Counted from the first letter of the stretch, positions 49,959 through 58,105 are shown. The stretch is DNA of 64,000 bases from Mesorhizobium sp. (GCF_004962245.1 NZ_SUHQ01000014.1:62001-126000), one strand, 5' to 3'. Notes: generated by a model not told the origin, from the sequence alone. Made by a program: numbers and translations.

Positions 49959-51557
49959 ATGAGCCTTGTCAAGAAATTCGCGACGGTCGCTTCCGGCACG
50001 CTGATGAGCCGCGCCCTCGGCTTCGGCCGCGAGATGCTGATGGCGGCGGCACTGGGCACCGGGCCGATCGCCGACGCCTTCAACGCCGCCTTCCAGTTTC
50101 CCAACACCTTTCGCCGGCTGTTTGCCGAAGGCGCTTTCAACGCCGCCTTCGTGCCGCTGTTCGCCAAGGAGATCGAGACCCACGGCACCGACGGCGCCAA
50201 GCGCTTTTCCGAAGAGGTGTTCGGCGTGCTGTTCACGGCGCTGCTGGCGCTGACCATCGCCATGGAACTGGCGATGCCGCTGATCGTGCGCTACCTGGTG
50301 GCGCCGGGCTTCGCCGACTCGCCGGGAAAGTTCGAGATGACGGTCGGGCTTGCGACCATCATGTTCCCCTACCTGATCTGCATGTCGCTCGGCGCCATGA
50401 TGGCCGGCATGCTGAATTCGCTGCGGCGTTACTTCGCCGCCGCGGTGGCGCCGGTGTTCCTCAACATCATCCTGATCGGCGTGCTCGCCTATGCCTGGTA
50501 CCAGGGATCGGACGCGCGCACCGTCGGTTTCGCGCTGGCCTGGGGCGTGTTGGCCGCCGGGCTTGTGCAACTGGCGATCGTCTGGGTGGCGGTGCGCCAT
50601 GCCGGCATCTCGATCAGCTTTCGCCGGCCAAGGATGACGCCCAACGTCAAGCGGCTGCTGGTCCTGGCGCTGCCGGCGGCGATCACCGGCGGCATCACCC
50701 AGATCAACCAGGTGATCGGCACGGCGATCGCCTCGACGCAGGACAGCGCCGTGTCGTCGCTCGCCTATGCCGATCGCATCTACCAACTGCCGCTCGGCGT
50801 CGTCGGCATCGCCGTCGCCATCGTGCTTCTGCCCGAACTGTCGCGGGCGCTGAAATCAGGCAATCTGATCGAAGCGGCCAATCTGCAGAACCGGTCGGTG
50901 GAGTTCACCTTGTTCCTGACCTTGCCGGCGGCGGCGGCACTGCTGGTCATGTCCGAGCCGATCGTGCGGCTGGTCTACGAGCGTGGCGCGTTTGCCGCCA
51001 ACGGCTCGACGCCAAGCGTGGCGGCGATCCTGGCGATCTTCGGCTTGGGCTTGCCGGCCTTCGTGCTGATCAAGGCGTTCACGCCCGGCTATTTCGCCCG
51101 CGAGGACACACGCACGCCGATGATCTTCGCCGCCATCTCGGTGGCGGTGAATGTCACCACCGCGCTGACGCTGTTTCCGTCGATGGGCGCGCCGGGCATC
51201 GCCGTCGCCTCGGCCGTTGCCGGCTGGGTCAATGCGCTGATGCTGCTCGGCGTGCTGATCCGGCGCGGTCATTGGGGCCGCGACGTGCCGCTCATGAAAC
51301 GCATCCCACGGCTGGTGCTGTCGGCGGCGGTAATGGGGGCGGCGCTCTATTTCGCCGAGCACTGGTTCGCCGCCCAACTGGCCTCGGGCTCGCCGCTGGT
51401 GACCAAGGCCACGACGCTTCTTGCGCTGGTCGCCGGCGGGGCGTTGCTCTACTTCGTCGCAGCCTTCGCCACAGGCGGCGCCGATTTCGGCATGATCCGG
51501 CGCAATATCAGGCGGAAGGGGTCGCCGCCCGTCAGGGAACAGTCTCCAGATCCGTAA
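49959..51557 (+). CDS. murJ: Lipid II flippase MurJ (MviN)
   Basis: Inner-membrane protein of 532 residues with about fourteen hydrophobic spans that flips the peptidoglycan precursor lipid II. The N-terminal FATVASGTLMSRALGFGREM and FQFPNTFRRLFAEGAFNAAF, and the central QINQVIGTAIAS and YADRIYQLPLGVVGIA, are conserved MviN blocks. ATG at 49959, 46 bases after glnD. Its last 26 bases overlap the 3' end of the convergent vapC gene. Confidence 0.96.
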   Translation: MSLVKKFATVASGTLMSRALGFGREMLMAAALGTGPIADAFNAAFQFPNTFRRLFAEGAFNAAFVPLFAKEIETHGTDGAKRFSEEVFGVLFTALLALTIAMELAMPLIVRYLVAPGFADSPGKFEMTVGLATIMFPYLICMSLGAMMAGMLNSLRRYFAAAVAPVFLNIILIGVLAYAWYQGSDARTVGFALAWGVLAAGLVQLAIVWVAVRHAGISISFRRPRMTPNVKRLLVLALPAAITGGITQINQVIGTAIASTQDSAVSSLAYADRIYQLPLGVVGIAVAIVLLPELSRALKSGNLIEAANLQNRSVEFTLFLTLPAAAALLVMSEPIVRLVYERGAFAANGSTPSVAAILAIFGLGLPAFVLIKAFTPGYFAREDTRTPMIFAAISVAVNVTTALTLFPSMGAPGIAVASAVAGWVNALMLLGVLIRRGHWGRDVPLMKRIPRLVLSAAVMGAALYFAEHWFAAQLASGSPLVTKATTLLALVAGGALLYFVAAFATGGADFGMIRRNIRRKGSPPVREQSPDP

Positions 51558-51936
51558 ACCGGAATTCGTCCGCCGTCGAAAGCATCGGAACGCCATAGTG
51601 GCGCGCGCATGCGTAGTGAAAGCAATCCGCGAGGTTGAGGCGATTTGATCCGGATCGAAATCGCATAGCAGCGCCCAAAGACAGCGAGACCGAGGCTGAC
51701 GGATTGGGCAAGTCACGTACCGAGATGTCTCGTTGCTCCAAAAATGTGGTGACTAGACGCGTGCTGTCATCAACGGAAATCGCAAACTTGTCCGGGCGTG
51801 CAAGAGCCACCGCCGCTTCCCATACCGCTATCGCCGATGTGAATCGTTCTGCTGCTTTAACCACGGCGTCAGAACACCTTTCCGCTTCGTCCTCGTCGCT
51901 CAGGATAGCGATTATCGCGGCCGCATCGACGAACAT
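51532..51936 (-). CDS. vapC: VapC-type PIN-domain ribonuclease toxin
   Basis: 134-residue toxin of a type II system. The PIN acidic residues are Asp4 (MFVDAAAI), Glu40 (AVWEAAVAL), Asp104 (LNLADCFHYA) and Asp123 (STADEF). VapC toxins cleave specific RNAs, commonly initiator tRNA or rRNA. It is directly downstream of the antitoxin with a one-base TGATG overlap, and its tail overlaps the end of murJ on the other strand. Confidence 0.93.
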   Translation of the reverse strand: MFVDAAAIIAILSDEDEAERCSDAVVKAAERFTSAIAVWEAAVALARPDKFAISVDDSTRLVTTFLEQRDISVRDLPNPSASVSLSLGAAMRFRSGSNRLNLADCFHYACARHYGVPMLSTADEFRFTDLETVP

Positions 51937-52181
51937 CAGCTCTCCCCGGACATTTCATCAAAGACCGCGCGAGGGAGCGGCCGGCGAGCCTGTTCATTCA
52001 GCTTGATGCCGATCTCCGCGCGAAGCCGTGCCGCCGTCTCCAGCGGCGTCTCGCGGTTGCGCCGGCGCTCCAGGGCTTCACGCATGGCGATCACAATCGC
52101 CTCGGTGATGCCGACGCCCTCGAGCTTGGCGAAAGTGCGCGTCAGGCTATCTGCCTCCTTGTTGTTGATGTTGATCGTCAT
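51936..52181 (-). CDS. vapB: VapB-type antitoxin (Rv0623/PSK family)
   Basis: 81-residue antitoxin of the PSK/Rv0623-like family: MTININNKEADSLTRTFAKL is the DNA-binding ribbon-helix-helix-like N-terminus, and the C-terminal ARRPLPRAVFDEMSGES is the usual toxin-neutralising tail. The ATG at 52181 is preferred; an ATG five codons upstream is in frame, and AAAGG or GAGG could serve as ribosome-binding sites. It represses its own promoter in known systems, consistent with the palindromes just upstream. Confidence 0.92.
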   Translation of the reverse strand: MTININNKEADSLTRTFAKLEGVGITEAIVIAMREALERRRNRETPLETAARLRAEIGIKLNEQARRPLPRAVFDEMSGES

Positions 52182-52203
52182 CAGCCTTTGCCTCATTAAT
52201 CAG

Positions 52204-52243
52204 TGTAGCTCATATTATGTAGCTAGCTACACTACCGTGTCAA
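52204..52243 (-). promoter_or_regulatory. vapBC promoter with overlapping autoregulatory operator
   Basis: On the minus strand TTGACA (52238-52243) is separated by 18 bases from CATAAT (52214-52219). The perfect 14-bp palindrome TGTAGCTAGCTACA (52218-52231) fills the spacer and reaches the -10; a further half-site TGTAGCT is at 52204-52210. Such placement lets VapBC block RNA polymerase. Confidence 0.75.
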
Positions 52244-52376
52244 CGCGCCTGGCCTCGAGGCACCCGATTCTCGATTTCGACGCCGCCCCTCCTGCAAGGA
52301 CCTTCTCCCGTGAAGAACGGGTGAGCGGCAGCGCAAACCTGAAGCGACCGCCCTGCAACTGTGGCCAGATTCCAGC

Positions 52377-52460
52377 TTGACTGATGACGGCAGTTATGCT
52401 AGGAATTTATTCATGGTGCTGACTTGCGCCAACGACCCGCCGGCGAGGCGGGTTTTTCAT
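52377..52460 (+). ncRNA. Candidate short transcript ending in a Rho-independent terminator
   Basis: TTGACT (52377-52382) and TAGGAA (52400-52405), 17 bases apart, could start a transcript of about 45-50 bases that ends at a clear terminator: ACCCGCC-ggcga-GGCGGGT followed by a T-run (52435-52457). No protein-coding gene on this strand ends nearby, since murJ stops 880 bases upstream and vapBC runs the other way. No RNA family was recognised; the -10 is weak. Confidence 0.4.
52435..52457 (+). terminator. Rho-independent terminator upstream of trpS
   Basis: A 7-bp stem, ACCCGCC/GGCGGGT, with a GGCGA loop and five T residues directly after the stem. It is oriented for the plus strand only, with no matching A-run on the left. 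Confidence 0.75.
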
Positions 52461-52626
52461 TTCATGCTTCGGCAAACAGGCTTTCCCAGGCGTTTTGCCA
52501 AGCTGAGCCCGAAGCCCTGCATCCATCCGACAGCCTCTTGATCCTCTCCTCTCTCTCGTCCATAAGCGCGCCGTCGAAAGACTTTCGCCGCGCGCGAAAC
52601 GGCCCTCCACAAGCCATGGGGACATC

Positions 52627-53694
52627 ATGACCGCCTTCAAGCCACTCGTTTTTTCCGGCGTCCAGCCGACCGGCAATCTGCATCTCGGCAACTATCTCGG
52701 CGCCATCAAGAAATTCGTCGCGCTGCAGGAGACCTCCGATTGCATCTATTGCGTCGTCGATCTGCACTCGCTGACCGCGCAGCTCGTCCATGACGACCTC
52801 AAGGACCAGACGCGCGCGATCACCGCGGCGTTTCTCGCCTCCGGCATCGACCCGAAGAAGCACATCGTCTTCAACCAGTCGCGGGTCATGCAGCACGCCG
52901 AGCTTGCCTGGATCTTCAACTGCGTGGCCCGCATCGGCTGGATGAATCGGATGACGCAGTTCAAGGACAAGGCCGGCAAGGACCGCGAGAATGCCTCGCT
53001 CGGGCTGCTGGCCTATCCGAGCCTGATGGCGGCCGACATCCTTGTCTACCGTGCCACCCATGTGCCGGTCGGCGACGACCAGAAGCAGCATCTGGAGCTG
53101 ACACGCGACATCGCGCAGAAATTCAACAACGACTTTTCGGACCGCATCGCCGACCTTGGCGTCGGCGTCGAGATGAAGGTCGGCGAGGAGACGGTGAACG
53201 GCTACTTCCCGCTGACCGAGCCGGTCATCGGCGGACCGGCGGCGCGCATCATGAGCTTGCGCGACGGCTCGAAGAAGATGTCGAAGTCGGACCCGTCGGA
53301 CCTGTCGCGCATCAACCTGACCGACGATGCCGACAGCATCTCGAAGAAGATCCGCAAGGCCAAGACCGACCCCGAAGCGTTGCCAGGGGAATTGGGCGGC
53401 CTTGCCGGCCGGCCCGAAGCCGAAAACCTCGTCGGCATCTATGCGGGCCTGGCCGAGATCTCGAAGGAAGCGGTGCTGAAAGAGTTCGGCGGCCAGCAGT
53501 TCTCGGTGTTCAAGCCGGCACTGGCCGACCTGGCCGTGGAAAAGCTGGCGCCGGTCGCCAGCGAGATGCGCCGCATTTCCGCCGACCGCGCCTATGTCGA
53601 CGCGGTGCTCAGGGATGGCGGCGAGCGGGCCGGCGCCTTGGCCGAGGCGACGATGAAGACCGTGCGCGACATCATCGGCCTGCTGCAAGGCTGA
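52627..53694 (+). CDS. trpS: Tryptophanyl-tRNA synthetase
   Basis: Class I aminoacyl-tRNA synthetase, 355 residues. The HIGH-type motif is HLGN (residues 19-22, in [13 protein letters not shown]) and the KMSKS loop is at about 217-221 ([11 protein letters not shown]). ATG at 52627. An upstream terminator-like hairpin exists, but no Trp-rich leader peptide was found, so attenuation by charged tRNA is not supported. Confidence 0.97.
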   Translation: MTAFKPLVFSGVQPTGNLHLGNYLGAIKKFVALQETSDCIYCVVDLHSLTAQLVHDDLKDQTRAITAAFLASGIDPKKHIVFNQSRVMQHAELAWIFNCVARIGWMNRMTQFKDKAGKDRENASLGLLAYPSLMAADILVYRATHVPVGDDQKQHLELTRDIAQKFNNDFSDRIADLGVGVEMKVGEETVNGYFPLTEPVIGGPAARIMSLRDGSKKMSKSDPSDLSRINLTDDADSISKKIRKAKTDPEALPGELGGLAGRPEAENLVGIYAGLAEISKEAVLKEFGGQQFSVFKPALADLAVEKLAPVASEMRRISADRAYVDAVLRDGGERAGALAEATMKTVRDIIGLLQG

Positions 53695-53703
53695 ACCTTA
53701 GAA

Positions 53704-53803
53704 CGCCGCGCGTCCACTTGGACGCGCAAAGGACGTTCTAACACTTTAAGAATTGGCGCATGATCTTTTTCCGGGAACCGATTCCGGTTCCCGGATCATG
53801 CGC
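53704..53803. repeat. Rhizobial mosaic palindrome, family C, copy 3
   Basis: A GCGCGTCC-actt-GGACGCGC hairpin (53708-53727), then AAAGGACGTTCTAACACTTT, then a palindrome with ends GCGCATGAT (53756-53764) and ATCATGCGC (53795-53803) and inner arms CCGGGAACCG/CGGTTCCCGG. The order matches copies at 16696 and 22043. Confidence 0.85.
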
Positions 53804-53887
53804 TGCACCGGCATCGCCACAGCCGCCGGTCGCTTGCGGCCGGGCTGTGGCGGTGGCAGATTGCGACCGAAACCATCGAGGTAGAAT

Positions 53888-54379
53888 ATGGTCTCCAAAC
53901 GCCTCAGCCGCGAAGCCGGCCATCGCCGCAAGTTCCTAGCGATCATCGACGATACGCCCGAATGCGAGCGGGCCGTGGCCTACGCCTCGAAACGCGCAGA
54001 GAGCACCAACGGCGTGCTAGTGCTGCTCTACGTGATCGAGCCGGACGATTTCCAGCATTGGCTGGGCGTCGAGAAGATCATGCGCGAGGAGGCCACCACC
54101 ACCGCGCGGGCGGCGCTTGACGCGTACGCCAACAAGGTGCGCCAGAAGCTCGGCATCGAGCCGGAACTGGTGGTGCGCGAAGGCAAGCCGACGGACGAGA
54201 TCCACAAACTGATCGAGGAAGACCAGGACATCGCCATCCTCGTGCTGGCCGCCGGCGCCGGCAAGGAAGGGCCGGGGCCGCTGGTCGGCGCGGTCGCCGG
54301 CAAGGGCGCCGCCTTCCCCATCCCGGTGACGGTGGTGCCGCAGAACCTGTCGGACGAGGAGATCGACAGCCTCGCCTGA
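53888..54379 (+). CDS. Universal stress protein family protein
   Basis: 163-residue UspA-fold protein: KFLAIIDDTPECERAVAYAS at the N-terminus, ILVLAAGAGKEGPGPLVGAV as the nucleotide-binding G-x2-G-x9-G-like loop, and FPIPVTVVP at the end. Function is a general stress or nucleotide-binding role. ATG at 53888. It lies in the conserved trpS-uspA-nfuA neighbourhood. Confidence 0.9.
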   Translation: MVSKRLSREAGHRRKFLAIIDDTPECERAVAYASKRAESTNGVLVLLYVIEPDDFQHWLGVEKIMREEATTTARAALDAYANKVRQKLGIEPELVVREGKPTDEIHKLIEEDQDIAILVLAAGAGKEGPGPLVGAVAGKGAAFPIPVTVVPQNLSDEEIDSLA

Positions 54380-54522
54380 AGGTGTATTGATATTCAGGTG
54401 ATGCCGGCCTGTGAATGGTGGCTTCCTGCGCTTCCGGTGCTCACGTACCTTAAGTACGCTCCGCTCCGGTTCTCGGAAACCGCCATTCTCGACTCGGCCT
54501 GACCTGAATCTCAACACACCTT
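54379..54522. repeat. 144-bp imperfect palindrome, family D
   Basis: The whole segment reads as one long hairpin: it starts AAGGTGTATTGATATTCAGG and the complement of its other end starts AAGGTGTGTTGAGATTCAGG; the centre is around GTACCTTAAGTAC at 54445-54457. It begins within the uspA stop codon, so it would form the 3' end of that mRNA. The middle of each arm (CGCTTCCGGTGCTCACGTAC on the left) is a sequence I associate with a widespread rhizobial repeat. Confidence 0.8.
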
Positions 54523-54608
54523 GAGCATGTCGGGAGCCAGCAAAAACATTCCGCCAGCCAGCCATTCCGGCGATGCCTTTCGCTTGAATGTCCCGCCGAT
54601 AAGGCCTA

Positions 54609-54625
54609 TTTAGAATTATTCCAAA
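54609..54625 (+). promoter_or_regulatory. Candidate Irr iron-control element (ICE) upstream of nfuA
   Basis: TTTAGAATTATTCCAAA: arms TTTAGAA and TTCCAAA around TTA, one base away from the perfect TTTAGAA-N3-TTCTAAA dyad bound by the haem-responsive regulator Irr in Rhizobiales. It is 30 bases before the start codon, suitable for repression under iron limitation. Confidence 0.62.
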
Positions 54626-54655
54626 CTATCTGCCCATATGGGCACGGAGACGGCC

Positions 54656-55225
54656 ATGTTCATCCAGACCGAATCGACGCCAAATCCGGCGACATTGAAG
54701 TTCCTGCCCGGCAAGGAAGTGCTTGTCGAGGGCACGGCCGATTTCCGCGATGCCGACAGCGCCGCTGCAGCCTCGCCGCTGGCCGGCCGGCTGTTCGAGA
54801 TCCCGGGCGTCACCGGCGTCTTCTTCGGCTATGATTTCGTCACCGTGACCAAGGACGGCCCCGACTGGCAGCATCTGAAGCCGGCGATCCTCGGCGCCAT
54901 CATGGAACACTTCATGTCCGGCGCGCCTGTCATGGCCAAGGCCGGCCCCGCCGCCGAGACCAGCCAGACCGGCGAATTCTACGACAAGGCCGACGAGGAA
55001 CTGGTCATCACCATCAAGGAACTGCTCGACACGCGGGTGCGCCCGGCCGTCGCCCAGGACGGTGGCGACATCACCTTCCGCGGCTTCGAGAACGGCACCG
55101 TGTTCCTGCACATGAAGGGCGCCTGCGCCGGCTGCCCGTCGTCGACGGCGACGCTGAAGCACGGCATCCAGAACCTGCTCAGGCATTTTGTGCCCGAGGT
55201 GCAGCAGGTCGAGCAGGTCTCCTAA
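54656..55225 (+). CDS. NifU-like iron-sulfur cluster carrier (Nfu)
   Basis: 189-residue Fe-S scaffold/carrier. The N-terminal Nfu_N domain (FIQTESTPNPATLKFLPG) is followed by the NifU C-terminal domain (VRPAVAQDGGDITFRGF) with the cluster-binding pair in GACAGCPSST (CxxC). The ATG at 54656 with GGAG eight bases upstream is preferred to an earlier ATG at 54638. The adjacent Irr-like box links its expression to iron. Confidence 0.93.
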   Translation: MFIQTESTPNPATLKFLPGKEVLVEGTADFRDADSAAAASPLAGRLFEIPGVTGVFFGYDFVTVTKDGPDWQHLKPAILGAIMEHFMSGAPVMAKAGPAAETSQTGEFYDKADEELVITIKELLDTRVRPAVAQDGGDITFRGFENGTVFLHMKGACAGCPSSTATLKHGIQNLLRHFVPEVQQVEQVS

Positions 55226-55252
55226 AGCGCGTCGCATCTGCGACGCGCTTTA
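55223..55252 (+). terminator. Hairpin overlapping the nfuA stop codon
   Basis: A perfect 14-bp inverted repeat, TAAAGCGCGTCGCA-tc-TGCGACGCGCTTTA, whose first three bases are the nfuA stop. Only two unpaired bases and no T-run, so it may be a REP-like element as much as a terminator. Confidence 0.55.
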
Positions 55253-55368
55253 AGTTGTCGTGTCGTTATCCCAAACCGCCGCGCACCCTCGGGTCAGGCC
55301 CAGGCAGGCTTCTGGGCGACATGCATTAGAGACCCGGCTTCAAATCAATCACCTTCGAGAGAAAACAA

Positions 55369-55394
55369 AAAACCGGGCCAAAGTGCCCGGTTTT
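55369..55394. terminator. Bidirectional Rho-independent terminator
   Basis: AAAACCGGGC-caaagt-GCCCGGTTTT, with A-run on one side and T-run on the other, between convergent nfuA and the L,D-transpeptidase gene. It is suited to ending transcripts in both directions. Confidence 0.85.
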
Positions 55395-55439
55395 CTGTCT
55401 GCGACGTCTATTGTTGCCTAGACGGTCCGCGCATGATTC

Positions 55440-56057
55440 TTACAAAACGATGACCTTGGCGCCGACCGAGGTGCGGTCGTAAAGGTCGATGATGTCCTGG
55501 TTCATCAGGCGGATGCAGCCTGACGACATCGCCTTGCCGATCGAGTTCCACTCCGGGCTGCCATGCAGGCGGTAGCCCGAATCGCCGCCCTTGTTGAACA
55601 GATACAGCGCACGCGCGCCGAGTGGGTTCGTCAATCCCGGCTCCATGCCGCCGGCAAATTTGGCGAGTTCCGGCTGACGCTTGATCATCGCCGAAGGCGG
55701 CGTCCAGGTCGGCCATTCGCGTTTCACCGCGATCCGGGCGGTGCCGCGCCATTCAAAACCCTCGCGGCCGACGCCGATGCCGTAACGCATCGCCTCGCCA
55801 CCGCCCATGACGTAGTACAGAAACTTGTTCTGCGTATCGACGACGATGGTGCCCGGCTTTTCATCGGTGTCGTAGTTCACCACCTGCCGACGGTATTTGT
55901 GCGGCACCTTTTCGATTGGAATGCGGGGCAATTGATAGCCCGCATCGGTCACCGCGCCATAGTTGTTGGTGAATATCCGCGAGCCGATGGTGCTGCAACC
56001 AGCGATAGCGGCCGACAACGCAAACGCGACGACGATTGCAAATGGCTTCATGCGCAT
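55440..56057 (-). CDS. L,D-transpeptidase (YkuD domain) lipoprotein
   Basis: 205-residue cell-envelope enzyme that makes 3-3 peptidoglycan cross-links or attaches proteins. MRMKPFAIVVAFALSAAIAG precedes a lipobox ending in Cys21. The catalytic motif is RLHGSPEWNSIGKAMSSGCI followed by RL, with the nucleophile Cys in SSGC. ATG at 56057; a second ATG two codons later is possible. Confidence 0.92.
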   Translation of the reverse strand: MRMKPFAIVVAFALSAAIAGCSTIGSRIFTNNYGAVTDAGYQLPRIPIEKVPHKYRRQVVNYDTDEKPGTIVVDTQNKFLYYVMGGGEAMRYGIGVGREGFEWRGTARIAVKREWPTWTPPSAMIKRQPELAKFAGGMEPGLTNPLGARALYLFNKGGDSGYRLHGSPEWNSIGKAMSSGCIRLMNQDIIDLYDRTSVGAKVIVL

Positions 56058-56280
56058 AAAAAGGTTCGATGCCCCGCCCAAATAGTGCGGCACGTTACGG
56101 CCGCTTTGTCGCCATCATTCATGCTGGCATTTGCTTTGCTTGCCAAGCGCGCGATGCCTATATGCAGTGGCTTACGTGCGGTAAGTCCGTAACTGTGGCT
56201 TTTCGGCAACAGCCGTCACAGGATTGTGAAGCAAATTCAATGGGGCGGTCCGCCATACCGCCAGACGTCGAGGATCCACC

Positions 56281-56703
56281 ATGAATGTCGGAGAAGCCGC
56301 TCACCGTTCCGGTCTGCCGGCCAAGACCATCCGCTACTACGAGGAGATCGGCCTGATCCGACCGCAGCGCGCCGGCAACGGCTACCGCGACTATTGCGGC
56401 GACGATATCCACCGGCTGGCTTTTTTGCGCCGCGCGCGCAATCTCGGCTTTTCCATCGATGATTGCCGCCAGCTGATGGCGCTCTATGAGGATCGCGGCC
56501 GCGCCAGCCATGACGTGCGCGAGATCGCCGCCGCGCATGTGACGGCAATCGAAGAGAAGGTGCGCGAGCTGCAGTCGATGCGCTCGACCTTGCAGAAGCT
56601 GATCCACGCCTGCCACGGCGACGAAAGGCCGGACTGCCCGATCCTCGACGATATTGCGGGGGATGCGGAGGCTGGTGACAAGGTTGCTTCGGCACAGGTG
56701 TGA
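56281..56703 (+). CDS. cueR: CueR/HmrR-type copper-responsive MerR regulator
   Basis: 140-residue MerR-family activator. The N-terminal winged helix is MNVGEAAHRSGLPAKTIRYY; the metal loop is ACHGDERPDCPIL, with Cys111 and Cys119 spaced C-x7-C exactly as in CueR (Cys112/Cys120). It senses Cu+ or related monovalent ions. No copper ATPase is adjacent; the best matching promoter in the window is that of copA, 9.6 kb away. GGCGGT-ccgccat-ACCGCC (56244-56262) lies upstream and does not look like a CueR box. Confidence 0.92.
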   Translation: MNVGEAAHRSGLPAKTIRYYEEIGLIRPQRAGNGYRDYCGDDIHRLAFLRRARNLGFSIDDCRQLMALYEDRGRASHDVREIAAAHVTAIEEKVRELQSMRSTLQKLIHACHGDERPDCPILDDIAGDAEAGDKVASAQV

Positions 56704-56758
56704 CAGGCTGCGCGGCGGCGTTCGATGCCGTCTTTGACGTTTCGCGAGGAGGGGCACA

Positions 56759-57184
56759 ATGATTTCAACGACCGTCGAATTGCGCACTGTCGAAGGCACC
56801 CAGGCGGCCATGGGTTGGGCCGGCGGCCACACGATCGTCGTCGACCGGCCCGAGGGAAAGGCCGGAGGGCTGGGGCTCGGCTTCAATGGCGCCCAGTTGC
56901 TGGCGCTGGCGATCGGCGGATGCTTCTGCAACGACCTTCGCTATGTCGCCGAGGAGATGGGCGTGAAGGTCGGAAACATCGCTGTCACCGTCACCGTGAA
57001 CCTCGAAGGCACGCCCTTGCTGGCGACGTCGGCAACCATGGCGGTTTCCTGCGAGACACTGGACGGCTCCGATCCCCGAAGGATCGTCGACAAAGCCGAG
57101 GCGATCACCGCGGTCAGCAATTCGCTGCGCCAGGGCGTGCCGGTTGCGATCGAGATGGCGCGGCGCGGCGCTTCGGGAGCATGA
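56759..57184 (+). CDS. OsmC-family protein
   Basis: 141-residue OsmC/Ohr-superfamily protein. The helix GFNGAQLLALAIGGCFCNDL contains the position of the conserved cysteine (GGCFCND), but the second usual OsmC cysteine is in AVSCETLDGSDP. Members reduce organic hydroperoxides or are of unknown function. It follows cueR by 55 bases in the same direction, so copper-linked oxidative stress is a possible context. Confidence 0.86.
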   Translation: MISTTVELRTVEGTQAAMGWAGGHTIVVDRPEGKAGGLGLGFNGAQLLALAIGGCFCNDLRYVAEEMGVKVGNIAVTVTVNLEGTPLLATSATMAVSCETLDGSDPRRIVDKAEAITAVSNSLRQGVPVAIEMARRGASGA

Positions 57185-57250
57185 TTGCCCGACAACCGCT
57201 GCAGGGCTAGCGGCTAGCCGTCAACACAGCAAAGCGGCAAAGAGCGGCTC

Positions 57251-57577
57251 CTACGATCCCGGCGGGCGATACCGGATCGACTTCGCCTTTCCGAGCGCTT
57301 CCATCGTCTCCTCGACGCTTAGGAGAACGGTGGTCTCGTGCGAGCTGAGCGCTCCTCCCGCGCCAATGGCAAGCATGACAGATGCCATCGAAACGTTGTC
57401 TGGAGCCTCCCACAGATTCCAGCCATCGTGCTCTCCGAAGGCGTACCAGAACCCGTGCAGCTTTCCGCCCACCGACTCGATGTAGGTGCGGGCCGCCTCG
57501 CGTCTATCCTCGGGCTTTTCGATCAGGCGCGCCCAGGTCTCGGGCGTATAGCTGAATCGCGTGAGATACATCGGCAT
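57251..57577 (-). CDS. GYD-domain protein
   Basis: 108-residue ferredoxin-fold protein: MYLTRFSYTPETWARLIEKP and GGKLHGFWYAFGEHDGWNLW match the GYD (formerly DUF1843-like) family as I recall it. No enzymatic role is known. Monocistronic and convergent with the OsmC gene. Confidence 0.8.
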   Translation of the reverse strand: MPMYLTRFSYTPETWARLIEKPEDRREAARTYIESVGGKLHGFWYAFGEHDGWNLWEAPDNVSMASVMLAIGAGGALSSHETTVLLSVEETMEALGKAKSIRYRPPGS

Positions 57578-57724
57578 GGTTCGTCTCCTCCCAGAGCTAC
57601 CCCTACGAACACAATTAAGCGCCCCAATCGGGGAGAAGGCGAGTCATTTCCGAGGCGTAGCACCCCTTAGTTGCGGTATCGCTAATGGACGTGCTTCAAT
57701 GCCTTTCCTGAGTGAGCAGGGTCA

Positions 57725-58024
57725 ATGGCAGCCTATCTTATTGCTGATGTAGACATAACCGACGCCGCCGTTTTCGAGGCATACCGCCGGGATGTACCAG
57801 CAACCGAAGCGCGCTACGGGGGAAGGTACATCGCCCGTGGCGGAGCCACCAAAGTGCTGGAAGGCGATTGGGAACCGCATCGCCTGGTCATCGTCGAGTT
57901 CCCGGATATGGCCTCCCTCATGGCATGGTACGACTCTCCGGAATACCGCCGGCTCAAAGCCATCCGCGAACGCTGCGCAAAGACGAGGATCATCGCCCTG
58001 GAGGGCATGATGCCCACTGGTTAA
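57725..58024 (+). CDS. DUF1330-family protein
   Basis: 99-residue dimeric alpha/beta-barrel protein: YLIADVDITDAAVFEAYRRD, GGRYIARGGATKVLEGDWEP and AWYDSPEYRRLKAIRERCAK are typical of DUF1330. Function unknown. It ends immediately before a long inverted repeat. Confidence 0.88.
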   Translation: MAAYLIADVDITDAAVFEAYRRDVPATEARYGGRYIARGGATKVLEGDWEPHRLVIVEFPDMASLMAWYDSPEYRRLKAIRERCAKTRIIALEGMMPTG

Positions 58025-58028
58025 GGCA

Positions 58029-58084
58029 GGGTTTGTCAACCGGATAATCGCCCGCCAAAAGGCGATTATCTGGTTGACAAACCC
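58029..58084. repeat. Long inverted repeat with 24-bp arms
   Basis: Arms 58029-58052 and 58061-58084 pair at 23 of 24 positions (the exception can form a G-U pair in RNA) around CGCCAAAA. It is directly downstream of the DUF1330 stop and is more AT-rich than the local genome. The right arm is followed by AAAACG; there is no T-run, so a terminator role is uncertain. Confidence 0.8.
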
Positions 58085-58091
58085 AAAACGT

Positions 58092-58105
58092 TATAATCGA
58101 TTATA
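58092..58105. repeat. Short perfect palindrome
   Basis: TATAATCGATTATA, 14 bp, 7 bases after the long inverted repeat. It could be an operator or part of a mobile-element border; no gene start is close. Confidence 0.5.

Noticed and set aside
52412..52626. Possible tryptophan leader peptide before trpS
   Set aside because: The only small frame there (from ATG at 52412) contains no Trp codons.
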